The notes beneath the pieces are model-generated. The model was not told where the DNA came from. It made no database searches and worked only from the letters and a program-made list of their open reading frames with translations. The translations under genes and the position numbers were made by a program. This document shows positions 42,594 through 54,599 of a stretch of DNA of 64,000 nucleotides, piece by piece (position 1 is the first letter of the stretch; the number at the start of each line of letters is the position of its first letter). Source of the DNA: Lactuca virosa. Lineage: Eukaryota; Streptophyta; Magnoliopsida; Asterales; Asteraceae. Location of the stretch: NCBI GenBank assembly GCA_928212115.1, contig CAKMRJ010005634.1, forward strand, positions 126,468,902-126,532,901, read 5' to 3'.

Positions 42594-45098
42594 TGTAACA
42601 TTCTGTTTAAAATAGAGTAATTAAATAATAAACCTGGAACCCCGATATGTAATTTTTATTATTATTTTATATTATTGTAGCTAAAATCAAATAATAATTA
42701 GCGGGGTGTTGGTTTCGGGGAGCCAAATGACAAGATTTGAATCTTCGGGGGGGGGGGGGGGGTTAAAGTGTAATTCCGGGATTTATTTTGTAAAGATTTT
42801 CAGAGGTCGGGGAGTGTTTGGTATCATTTGGACCTAATATGAAAGGATTGATGGAAGCAGGGGCTAAAGATTAAATTCTGGACCTAATTTGAAAAGGGTT
42901 TTGTAGAGGAGGGGCCATTTGGTAACATTTGGATTTAATTTGTAGGAAAAAGGAGGAGGAGGGACTGAAAGCATCAATATGGTAAATTGTGGAGTTTGGA
43001 CGGGAGTTTATAACCCATCACCTTGCCCCTTAAACCATAACCCTACTCTAATAACACTAGCCGCCACCTTATACCTCCCTTAACCTCCAACCGCCGCCTC
43101 ATAGCCAACCGGTGTCGCCGATCGAAGCCAACCACTGGTGCAGCCACCGAAAACAATGAAGAGCCTCATGTGACGTCGGATCATTGGGTCGCCGGACCGT
43201 ATTGCACCGCTGCTGTCGTCGCGGTCAACCTTTCTCCTTCTCCTTCTTTCTGTCACCATCCGTAGCCGCTCGTGACATCGCCGGTGCTGTTCCAGCTGCC
43301 CTCGTTGTCGACTCTATTCCACAGCAGCTAGTTACCGCTGTTGCGCCGAAACCATAGAAAATGTAGCCGTTATCGTCTGCCACCGGTCGTAGCGTCGCTG
43401 TTGCTGCCGTTGCTGGACTATTCCGACGAGATGGTGGCAGCGTTCGTGGTTTGTGATGCGGATGCGCGTGTGTGGGCTTTCTGTCGATTAGAAGTCATGA
43501 AGAACCATAGTGGCAGCCGACCATGGTGGCTGCCGTAGAAGACGCTGCTGTTACCGCCCTTTGCCACGACTTTCACCGCCATTCGTGCTGCTGCCGCTGC
43601 CGCCATACGCCACCAGGTAGGTGGCTGGGTTTATTTCACAAACAGAAGCATATGTGTGTGGTTACTTCGCCGGAAATCACAAGAGAGCCACCACCACCAC
43701 CGTGAGGTCGTGGCTGTCACCTCCAACCACCGAATGCCGCCACAAGGGTGGCTGGGTGTGTGTGTATGTGTTAGTTGTGTGTGTGCGTTCATTTGAATAT
43801 TTCGTTGTAATATTGTATCTTGACCGAAATAATTACGGAATCCATCACCACCACCGTGATCCGCCATTGACCACTACTACCCGAGGTGGTAGTGGGTGGT
43901 GCCCAACTTAAATAACAAGTAATTAACCTAAAGTCTTAAGAAATGGACTAATTGGGTTGTGACTGGATTAGAAACCCTAATTAGGGTTTAGAAAACCCTA
44001 ATTTTGTATATGCTAATTTGGAATTGTCAGGACCCGCAAGTTTAGACCATTGTATTGGAATCATGAATTAATCCTGACCACGTTGTATGTTTGACCAAGT
44101 AGAGTGATGAACTTAATGGATTAAGTCCTTAGTGGGTTAAGTAAGAACACTTAACCCTAATCATCTTTTCATGTGAGAAACCCTAATTTTGCTTGGGCCT
44201 TGAGTTGGGCCTTTTATTGGGCTTTTGTTATTGGGATACTGATGGGCCATTCAAGAACAAGCATATGGACTAGAATATTTGGATGGGCTTTAGGGTTAGG
44301 CGGATGTGAGGGGTTTGGGCCTAATTTGGAAAATTGGGCCATAGATGGGCCATAACTGGGCCTTGATGATTATGAGGTGTTGGACCAATGGAATGCCAAA
44401 TGTTTGGACTAGAATAAATGGTTGGGCCTTAGGGTAAGACCATGTAAAGGTTTGGGCCCAATTTGGAAAATTGGGTCATATGTTGGGCTTTGGTCCATTT
44501 GGTGACTTTTGGGCCTTTGGAGTGTGAGTTTGGGCCTTGGGCTTGAATCAAGCTAGGTTGGGGGTAAAGTAGTCTTTTACCCCAAGCATGGACTTATGGT
44601 TATGTATTGGAACCCGATTATTAATTGGGTGTTGTTTTGATGTTGACAATTCGGGAATCTGTCATCCATCAGCTAGGGTTTTGTCCGCGGGACTTCAGTT
44701 GCGTGAGGTGAGTTTTGCCCAATATAGTCAAGGGTCTAAGGCACCAAGGATGATCCTTTTAAGATTGTTATCCTGATATGTTATATGTTTGAGTATCATA
44801 TGATCTATTAGATTGGTATTCTGGTAGATAGGATGTTATTATGCTATTATGATCTGTTAGATCGGTATCCTGGTAGATAGGATGTATTATGCTGTTATGA
44901 TCGGTTAGATCGGTTTGTCTGTCTATAGACTGTTATGTGATTATCTGATATATGTGCACATGTTTGATTAATGGTTGAGGCTTATCTGCTTTGTGCGAGA
45001 GCCGACAGACCTGGGCATTCTAACCCGATGGTTGTGGACCGTGAGTATTCCATCCCGAGGATGATTGGACTCGTAGTATGTGGGCATTCCAACCCGAT
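42594..45098 (+). mobile_element. LTR of gypsy-type element C, first part
   Basis: Begins TGTAACATTCTGTTTAAA, like LTR A, and shares its GC-rich CCACC/GGTGG blocks and 'aaaccctaatt' stretches, but is clearly diverged. A G run of about 17 lies near 42748. Donor-like site at 44708; tandem units near 44800-44920 (gatctgttagatcggtatcc) and 45025-45098. Broken by solo LTR D. Confidence 0.75.
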
Positions 45099-47670
45099 TG
45101 TGACAACCCGAAATTTCTATCTTGTAAAGCCATTCAATTCAATCAAGAGCCATACTTGTTTCTGCTATCTTTTAGCATTGTTAAAGGTCTGTTTAAGTGT
45201 TCTAAGCCTAGTACATTCAAGGTTTAAGTGTTAGGATGTATCTGCTAGAGTTCATTGTGCATCAATCAAGTCGGAAAACTCCAACACTTGGAATTTACGG
45301 CCGTAAACTAGAGATTACGGCCGTAATCTCTTGGCTAGCCGTGAACTCCACCCTTAAGGGTGATATCCCTTCATTTTTTCATCACTTTTCACAGTTCCAA
45401 CTCAAGAACACTCATTTCTCTCTCAAGTATCATCAATATCACTTCTATTTTCCGACAAATTTGTAAGTGATTCTTCCCTTTGTTAGTTGATACCTTTCAT
45501 AATATAGTAAAGTCCCTTGATTTCATCCGTGAATTCATCTTTTTGGGTTAGATATTCAAGAACACCAAGAACACCCACTAGTTCTTTGGGCCGTGAACAC
45601 CCTTTCAAGCTTCAAAAACGTAAGTATCCTTCCATATGCTAGTTAAACATTAGAAGCTCTTGAAATACACCCTAGAAATCAACCATTTCACCAAGAACAA
45701 TAAGAGTTTACGACCATAGCATCTCTTTTGGCCGCAAACCCCTATCAAGAAGATCATAGGCCGTAAACCCTTCTCATGATCTTCTTAGGCCGTAATCATC
45801 AATGGTCGTGAACACATTGGCCGTGAACACACAAGGCCGTAAACACACCCTTGTGTGTGGCCGTAAACCCCTTTAGAACAATCATATGTGATTGTAACAC
45901 TTCATTCCAAGTGTTTCCTAGTCCCTAAGTTTGTTCCCTATCATGATTAGTTGTTATATACACTAATTATATCCATATATGTGTCATTATATGCTTAATA
46001 GGATCCGTTTGTGTTCGAGACTTCACTTGACACTTAACATCCTATATCGATCTTTCATTCGAATCACTCACTATAGGTGAGTTCATACCCCTTAACTTAT
46101 CTTTTAAATGATTTTAATGGGGGGGGGGGGAATACAAGTAGAAACATTTATAGTTATTGAATCAATCATATCTGATTAATAACTATCAAACAAGTGGATT
46201 TCTTATACTTCAAAACTGTTTTATCAAACAAACTGCTTCAAATCGTTTTATAAACTTTTTTATATGTTAAATCATTTTATCAAAACTCTTTTAAACTTAT
46301 ATATTGTCAAAATCATGTCTATATAGATATAGTTATATAAGTAGGATTGAAAGGGCTTAAGACTGATAACTCGCCTTATTTCATGTTCCTTGTTTGGTTG
46401 TGGACTTAGGGTATCGGTTGTTTGTCCGAATGCGTTTGAATCTTGGTTATATATTATGTATATGTATATAGATATAAAAGTTCTTCAATCAGTTCAATAC
46501 CTTTGGGTAGCAAAGGTGTACAAACATGATCAGTCATACAAACGACAGTACTAGTAAAGTATAATAGGTATAGTTTAGGAAGATACTATTTACTATTTCT
46601 AGAAAAATGAAACATACAAAGAGTCAGTTCATACATGAGTCAGTTCAAACATACCATAACGAGAAACAATACATACTATAATGAGAAACAGAAAGAACAT
46701 ACTATACACTAGAACAGAGAGAACATACTATACACTAGAACAGAGAGAACATACTATACAAATACAAGAATACTATAACAATAATGTGAGCCACTACTTC
46801 ATGGCATGGAAATATACTGTTGTGTCACGTTTTGTACCCAGAGTCTCCTGGAGGGAGAGCGTGAGTTTGTGTATAGATCTATACGAGATTGACCATCCTA
46901 CACCTTGCTGCTAGCTACAGTGGGACCTGCAGGTCTACGGGTGACGAATGTCATACGATTTCGACGTCTCCGAACGTCGTGTACCACTAGTCAATCAAGT
47001 ATGGTTACAATCTTATCACAGTTTACCTTAATTAAACAAACTGGTTTAAGGTAGTTAGTACATTGGTAGTTACTTATATAAAACTACTTTACATCTTTAT
47101 TTTCCCATTTCATTCACATTGTGATCTTCTCACATAAACGGTAATGAAAACTATATTTTGGTAATGATAGTCATACTTGGGAAAAACACTCACTTTTACA
47201 AAAGAGCAAACATAAAGAACATTCGGGTCTTGGTAGAAGACTACATGGTAGAAAATATAGGATTTTCTAGGAAGTTTACAAACATTTACATCAAACACTT
47301 ACAAACTTTTACATCAAACATTTACAAACATTTTCATCAAACTTATACAAACAATGACACTAAAATACTTATGAACTCACGAGCTTTAATGCTGATCTAC
47401 GCTTTCAAAATAACTTGTATTCTCAGGTCACCAGTAGACAGGTACCGATCACCAGGTTTTGAGAAGACGGAGCACGCTCAAGTCTCGCCTTTTATTTTGA
47501 TTCTTATTTTTGGTGTCTTTCAAACTATTCAGAACACACTTGTATTAAATTATACTATTAATGCAATGGATGATGTTGTTGCTTGTTTTACTATTATGAA
47601 TTGTTATGATACTGTACATGACGTCCTCCGCCCCCGAACTTTTCTGCCGTTCTGGTTTGGGGGTGTGACA
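45099..47670 (+). mobile_element. Solo LTR D
   Basis: 2572 bp running from TGTGACAACCC to GGGTGTGACA, with CCGAT at 45094-45098 and 47671-47675 and no internal region: the product of recombination between the two LTRs of an inserted element. It is the same family as LTR F on the minus strand. It holds a pair of ACGGCCGT palindromes (45294 and 45314), an intron-like segment 46077-47426, a 12-base G run near 46120, short tandem repeats (about 46690-46755), and one copy of the shared 19-bp motif at 46384-46402. Confidence 0.88.
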
Positions 47671-48270
47671 CCGATGGTTGTGGGCCGTGAGTATTCCATC
47701 CCGAGGATGATTGGACTCGTAGTATGTGGGCATTCCAACCGATGGTTGTGGGCCGTGAGTATTCCATCCCGAGGATGATTGGACTCGTAGTATGTGGGCA
47801 TTCCAACCTGATGGTTGTGGGCCGTGAGTATTCCATCCCGATGATGATTGGAATCGTAGTATGTGGGCATTCCAACCCGATGGTTGTGGGTCGAGGGTAT
47901 ACCATCTCGAGGATGATTGGACCCATAGTATGTTGGCATTCCAACCCGATGGTTGAGGGCCTGGGGTATTCCAACCCGATGGTTGATTGGACCCATAGTA
48001 TGCTGTTTGTGATTATGTGTATATTGTTATGTGTATGGGTATTTTGGGGGAACTCACTAAGCTTCGGGCTTACAATTTTGGATTTTGGTTCAGGTACTTC
48101 AGATGATCGCGGGAAGGCGAAGGCGTGATCGTGCACCTCCTCTCATTTTTATGATCTTGATTTATGGGATACTCTGATGTCTAAACTATTTTGAAAACAC
48201 TTTGTAATAACTTAATGGTTTTGAATGGTTGAAAAAGTTTTAAATTGGCCTGATTTTTATGGATGTTACA
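47671..48270 (+). mobile_element. LTR of element C, second part
   Basis: Resumes with about four more units of a 65-70 bp minisatellite (gatggttgtgggccgtgagt) to about 47990, then the conserved GGGGGAACTCACTAAGCTT, an acceptor-like TTCAG at 48089-48093, and the end ATGTTACA. Long frames on both strands here are minisatellite artefacts. Confidence 0.78.
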
Positions 48271-48273
48271 AGT

Positions 48274-48286
48274 TGGTATCAGAGCC
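48274..48286 (+). promoter_or_regulatory. Primer-binding site, element C
   Basis: TGGTATCAGAGCC three bases after the LTR end. Confidence 0.88.
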
Positions 48287-51142
48287 TTGGTTTGAGTGAA
48301 TTGGAGGAACACTCGTGTGAATCCAGTCTCAAACCAAGGAAACTATTTTCAAATGGTTTTCAAAATACTAAAGGAGGATGCACAGTGTACGATCAGTCGG
48401 AGCCAGTAAGTAGACCCCAAAATACGATACAGTTATTTGATATTGTGATATGTTAGAACAACATGCTAGTGATAGGCTAGGGATCTTCAGGAATTGCATG
48501 ATAGAATTTCCTGATTATATCATGCCTTAGTTCCTATAGGTTTTTCTTGTTGAGATGATATGTGGCTCTTTCGCATGTGAACTGGCTATTGAGTGGATAC
48601 GCTAAGTCACAAACTGCATAGTATAAAAGATCTTAGGCTGAGAGGTTTGGTCCTGCTGCGTAGCTCTCGTCTGAGTCCAACCGTTGCGGGATTGAATCTT
48701 TTAGCCTAAGATTGTTAAATGGTGGGGTATGTGATTGTATTCATGCGATAGTCATCTGGCACGAATGGAGGGTCGTGTGGCAAGCATGGTATGAATGAGT
48801 CGTATGGGGTCAGCTGGCCAGTAGCATTATTGGACGAGGTTGCGGTGGTTTCCCTGCTATGGGCACAGTTCATAGTGGGTCGGCATGAGGAAGGATTAGC
48901 CACTCTTGAGAGAGTGAGGTCATGGAAAAGTTGCGCGCGAGATGTTGAGAGTCTGAGATCGAGGATTTCATGGGAGGATCTGTCAGATCTTATTGCATTT
49001 TAGTGTCAGTCGACTCCTCTGCACGAATGCTGCTTGCTTTGTGCTTTATGGAACTCATGAGTGATGTGAGTTAGCTATTAAGTGAATATGTTACGTCACA
49101 TGTGAAAAAGGTTGTATAATCTTAGAGTGACAGATTTGACCCTGCTTCGCAGCTCTTGTCTGAGTCCAACCATTGTAGGGATGAGTCTGTTACTCGAAGG
49201 ATTATGCAAGCTTTGTTGCATGTAATTGTATTCATGGAATGGCTAATTGATATTGTGAGGAGTTCTTCAGCAGCTGATGGCAGAGGGGGTGTGGGAGAGT
49301 CCTAGGATAGCCTAGGGAGTAATAGCGTGGTTGTTTCTCCAAAGAGCAGGTTTCACAAGTATTTTGTCACTAGGACTTAGAGGACCTTAGATAATTTTGG
49401 AGGAAAGTATGGATAGGCGTGGAAGGTAGTATTGAGCCCGTACTACTAAAAGAACAGGATCCATACTCGACTCAAGGAAGATCTCGGGGATTCTAAGGGC
49501 TTGTTAGGGAAGGTAGCATGGTTGGATACCGAGGTTCGCGACAGTGGTTCTGTTCTTGTCAATCTTTTGGTTGTGGTTGCTCAGACATGAGGATGGTCCT
49601 GGTATTTGGTGTGAGCCCAGTGGGGTTATCGACTTTGGTTGTCTGGTGCAGACCTAGTGAGTTTTGGTTTGAGGCTTCGGGGGGGGGGGGGGGGGGGGGG
49701 GTTGCTCGAGGCCGAGGTGCGAGTCGCGGGACTCAAGAAAGGAGTAATGATTATGATCAGCTTGAGTTTTGCAGCTGGAAGTAGTATGGTTGATTGATGG
49801 ATTGGAATGTCATTTTCTAGGGCAAGGATTGTGCCCTTCCAGTTTTCCCAGTTCGAAGGAGTGAGCAAGCTTGTGACCCCTGGGTCAGGTTTTATTCCAG
49901 TTCAGGGTCAGTTGGTCGTAGCGGTTGGCGACAATATTTGGCGTGAGTATCTTGTGAGGCGTACGCGATTACCGTCCCTACCCATAGGAGCTAAGATCTT
50001 ATTCACATTGGATCTCTTGTATCGAGCGGTAAGGATTGATTGTGCGATCTATTGCACTTTCGGGATTGGAGGCTATGTCTTGGGAGTAGTTGTAGCCCGG
50101 TTTAGGGCAGAGGTTGTTTCAGCTACTGAGTTCAGCTGTGGACGATTGAGCTGGTGAGTGAGTCGGGGTGCGAGACCCTGAATGATATGACTTATAGAGC
50201 CCAAGAGTGGGAGATTTGTTTGGAGTACATTGGGAAGAGGGATATTATGTGGGAGGTCTGTGGACAGGGTCCCACAGGATGGTGATTCAGCATTGTTAGG
50301 ATTCAATGGTGTTAGTAACCGTTATTGCTGGGCAGATGAAAGCGCCAAGGGAAGTAGCTCGTTGCTGAGGTATTGGTTGGAGCATCTATCTTTTGGTCGT
50401 CAATATTTGAGTGTGGTATCATTTCAAGCATTAGGGACTGTCGGTTTCACTGGGATTCAGGAGGTGTTCATCTGGTCTCTAGGAGTTGTGAGGTGTTTGG
50501 GGTTGGCTAGTGATGGAGCACTAGTTGATAAGTGCTAGTTGTCATCGGGTCGATCGTTGTAAGTTAAGAAGGATTGGGAATCCTTCAATTCTCCTATGCC
50601 TTGAGAATTTAGTCGATTCTAAGTGGAGGAGAATCGTCCCGAAATTCAGAAGCAGGAGTGGTTTTGAAACTGGGATAAGTTTTGCATCCCCGTCAGGAAG
50701 GAAGACAGCCCAAGCGGCTGTATGGAATGAGGATAGTGTAAGTTGAGAGTTCAGTAAAACTACCTAGCATGTGAATCGCGTCTTCTCGGTGCTTGGTAAC
50801 AGAGGTTGGGGAATCAGGTTCGGATTGTAGTCATGAATTGAGTTCAGTGAGGGTGTTCGGTCGAGTGTGTGCTCGAATCTGAGGGTATTTGGATTGATAG
50901 ATTGAGGATAAGACATAGGGGTGTGGTTGTGTTAGGGCGAAAGTGTTGTAAGACTGCAGGGGTATCTGTAACATTCACTAGCGGTCAGATAATGAGGGAA
51001 GTGTTATGAGACTGCAGGATGAACCATAACATTCAGGAATTTTTCAGATGATTAGGCCAGGGTGGGCCAGTTCGTGAGATTGTAGGTAGACCACAACATG
51101 ATTGGAATCAGGAAACGGTAGGTTATTGGAGACCAGGTATGA
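48287..51142 (+). pseudogene. Interior of element C with gag remnants
   Basis: Leader segments match those of A and B (near 48660, 49027, 49141). Gag is barely recognisable: a start-like region near 49518, a run of about 23 G at 49679-49701, and a clear remnant at about 50160-50235 (SGCETLNDMTYRAQEWEICL). After that comes non-coding DNA related to the 3' domains of A and G, with three diverged units near 50940-51090. No pol motif. It is cut at 51142 by Copia E, so the 3' LTR is outside the window. Confidence 0.6.
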
Positions 51143-51939
51143 TGTTGATAGGTTTTATACAAATAATCCTATGTGTGCATGCAACCATAGATTTGGATCT
51201 ATGTTTTTCTATTAGTTACGCAACATTATGAACACATGAAGAACCCTAGCATGCTCCTAGTATTTTCGAAAATCACAAAGGAGAATGGATTACATACCTC
51301 TTGTTGTTATGTTGTAATAACAACTTGAATCTTCAACCTTCTTGTCTTTGAAAGCAAGTACCACAAGTGTAGTACTTCTAATGGCTCACAAACACCAAGA
51401 GCAAATGGAGAGGCAAGAGAGGGAGAGAGGAGAGGCAGAAAATCGGCTCTAGGAACTTCTAGGATCAAGTGGCCGATTTTCCTAAGCCAATGGGTCCTTA
51501 TATAGGTGTAGGGATTAGGGTTTCAGTCCTTATCCTTATCTGGTTGCTTAGCCACCAAGCAACCCAAGGATAATTCCAGAACCCTTAGCCTTGGACGAAT
51601 TCTAAGGCCTTATCCCCTTGAATTCGTCCACCCTATCCCTTAGGGCATCCTTTGCCCTACTTTCCAACTATCACATAATTGCAGTTTAGTCCCCCTAGTT
51701 CAGTTAATTCCTCTTGATCACAAAATTAATTCTTAATTAATTCTTGAACAATATTAACTAAACAAATATGATTTCTCTTTTAATATATTATTCTTATAAT
51801 ATATTAATAAACCATAATAACCTCTTTCTCTATTATTTCTCCAGTCAAGTTGCTTTGGTGAAGGCAACCCAAAAGGACCATGCACAACCGGGTCAAGTAC
51901 TTACCAAATATGGTTACGGGCTTAGACACTAATCCAACA
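51143..51939 (-). repeat. 3' LTR of Copia E
   Basis: 797 bp; plus-strand ends TGTTGATAGG and TCCAACA. On the minus strand it starts TGTTGGATTAGTGTC, like Copia 1. TATA string at 51498-51504. The polypurine tract (aagtaggagac on the minus strand) adjoins at 51940. Confidence 0.9.
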
Positions 51940-52801
51940 GTCTCCTACTTGGATAAGTCTAGTAACCATAAATGCAAATAGAACCCGATTAGCAATCGTA
52001 GCTCTCAAAGACTCTGTCGAACTCTGATCTTATCAGTAACATGTCCTTTAGATAAGGGATCGTATGATCCTCTGTTCTAGATATCGTGTGGACAATCACA
52101 TGGAACATAGTCATACTTATTGTCCAGCAGTTTGTTTCTCGATCTCAGATTCGTTTCAAATAGAACTTAATTGAAAACATCAATTCAGTCCTGACCGGGC
52201 CCGACAAATAAGTCAAATAAAATCATTGAGGGGCCCTGATATCTCTTTTACCCTCTTAGGATAAAAGGAACAGATAAACTTCGACTTATATGTATTTACT
52301 ATTCACTAATCAAATCATACACAACAATGCGTTTTATAACATCAAGTTACTGATGCGTTTACGCATTATCAATGCACAACCAACTAGCAAACAATAAACC
52401 ATATATCTAGGTTTTAAGACCATATGATATTATAGTCTTGCGATCACTCGTGATGAATTCCATGAAGTGATTCCAGCAAGCGTGGGTTTATTCCAATGCT
52501 CAAAACTTTTTCATAAGCACTCATGAACGTTGTAGCAAACTTTTGCTATGTCTAACACACTTTAGACAATCTATACACCAATTCATGACAGTCTTCATTC
52601 ATACCTACTTCCAACATATGAACGACTGTGGACCATTTGAATAAATTTATTATTCAGGAAGTCAAAACATGCAAAATGAAACAATAGGTAAATAATTAAC
52701 ATGAGACAGTAACTTTACTAATAAATAATACCCTTTTACTTAATCATCAAATGTCAATTACATTTATCTATTACACGTTTCTAAACTATCTAATCTAAAC
52801 T

Positions 52802-54575
52802 AATATCGTCCTTCAGCCCTATGCTCCTAGCGTGCTGCAAGTGTTTAACCTACTCAGTCCCTTCGTAAGGGGATCTGCTGGGTTATCCTCCGACGATACC
52901 CTCTTTATTACGAGGAGTCCTTCCACTCGATGTCGAATAAAATGATATTTTCTGTCGATATGTCGAGATCTACCATGATCCCTCGGTTCCTTGGTCAAGG
53001 CAACAACTCCTTCATTATCACATAAAATTTCCATAGGCTCTCGTATGGCTGACACAACTCCAAGGTCTCTGATGAAGTTCTTCAACCATATCGCCTCCTT
53101 TGACGCTTCACTCGCCGCTATATACTCTGATTCGCATGTTGAATCAGCTACAGTTTCTTGTTTGGAACTTTTCCAAGTCACTGCTCCTCCATTAAGGGTA
53201 AAGACCCATCCCGAATGCGAACGGTAGTTGTCCCTGTCGGTCTGAAAACTGGCGTCACTATACCCTCGCACCTTTAAGTCATCACTCCCACCGAGGACTA
53301 GACACCATTCCTTGGTCCTCCGAAGGTACTTAAGAATATTCTTAACTGCGATCCAATGTGCTTTGCCTGGGTTCCCTTGATATCTGCTGACCATGCTCAA
53401 AGCGAAGACCACATCAGGGCGAGTACAAGTCATAGCATACATGATCGAGCCATTTGCGGAAGCGTAAGGTACTCGGCTCATCTCTGCTATCTCGAATTCG
53501 GTACTCGGACTTTGAGTCTTACTCAACTTGGCATTACTTTGGATTGGTAACTCCCCTTTCTTTGAATTCTCCATACTAAAACGTTTTAGCACCTTGTCCA
53601 AGTAAGTATTCTGACTAAGTCCTATTAGTCTCTTACTTCTGTTTCTCACTATCCTTATTCCCAAAATATAGGCAGCTTCTCCGAGGTCCTTCATAGCGAA
53701 GCACTTCCCGAGCCAGGACTTAACTTCCTGCAGTGTCGGGATGTCGTTTCCTATGAGTAGTATGTCATCGACATACAATACGAGGAAGTTAACTATACTC
53801 CCACTGGCTTTGACATATACACATGATTCATCCTCGCTTCGCAGAAAACCAAACTCTTTGACCTTCTCATCAAAATAAAGATTCCATCTGCGAGACGCTT
53901 GCTTAAGTCCATAAATGGAATTCTCAAGCTTACACACTCTATTGGGATGCTTCACATTGACAAAACCCTCTGGCTGAGCCATGTAAACATCCTCAGCCAA
54001 CTTTCCGTTAAGGAAAGTGGTTTTGACATCCATTTGCCATATTTCATAGTCATGAAATGCAGCAATGGCCAACATCACCCTGATAGACTTTATCTTCGCA
54101 ACTGGCGAGAAAGTTTCATCATAGTCAACTCCAGGAGTTTGAGTGAAACCCTTCACAATCAATCGCGCCTTATAAGTGTTCACATTTCCATCCATGTCGG
54201 TCTTCTTCTTGAAGATCCATTTGCACCCGACCGTCTTACGCCCTGGTACATTGTCAACCAAATTCCAAACTTGGTTGTCATACATGGACTGAATCTCGCT
54301 GTCCATAGCCTCTTTCCATTTCACAGACTCCGGGCCAGCCATGGCTTCCTTATAGCTGTTAGGTTCGTCCAGATTCACTAGTGTACTATCACTAATGAAC
54401 GTATCCTCTTCTGTAGTAATATGAAAACCATAAAACTAGGGTGGAACACTAACCCTTTCGGAACGTCTAAGAGGTAAGGACTCGTCAATCGGTTCAACCG
54501 GAGTTTCCTCCTCGGGTTGAGCGCCAGTGTCAGAGGTTCCTTCATCGCTCGACTCTTGAAGCTCTTCAAGATCAA
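52802..54575 (-). pseudogene. Copia E reverse transcriptase-RNase H region
   Basis: A 519-codon open frame (54378 to 52819) covers reverse transcriptase, which copies element RNA into DNA, and RNase H, which removes the RNA. Within it: MDVKT at residues 116-120, YVDD at 202-205, and the RNase H acidic residues in YSDASF (371), CESEY (416) and CDNEG (454). Upstream, the linker to integrase has stop codons, including CAA to TAA and a TAG shortly before 54430. At the end, loss of one G in the GLSR codons shifts the frame and removes the usual tail seen in Copia 1. All catalytic motifs look intact, but the polyprotein is interrupted. Confidence 0.9.
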
Positions 54576-54599
54576 TTTACCTCCCCCTGTCTCCTTGGC

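Noticed and set aside
45020..47990. Regularly spaced repeats that could suggest an array such as CRISPR
   Set aside because: Units adjoin without unique spacers, lie in a plant LTR, and are interrupted by a solo LTR; this is a minisatellite.
47594..48136. 180-codon minus-strand frame and others over the same stretch
   Set aside because: A 65-70 bp minisatellite read in several frames; it also crosses the end of solo LTR D.
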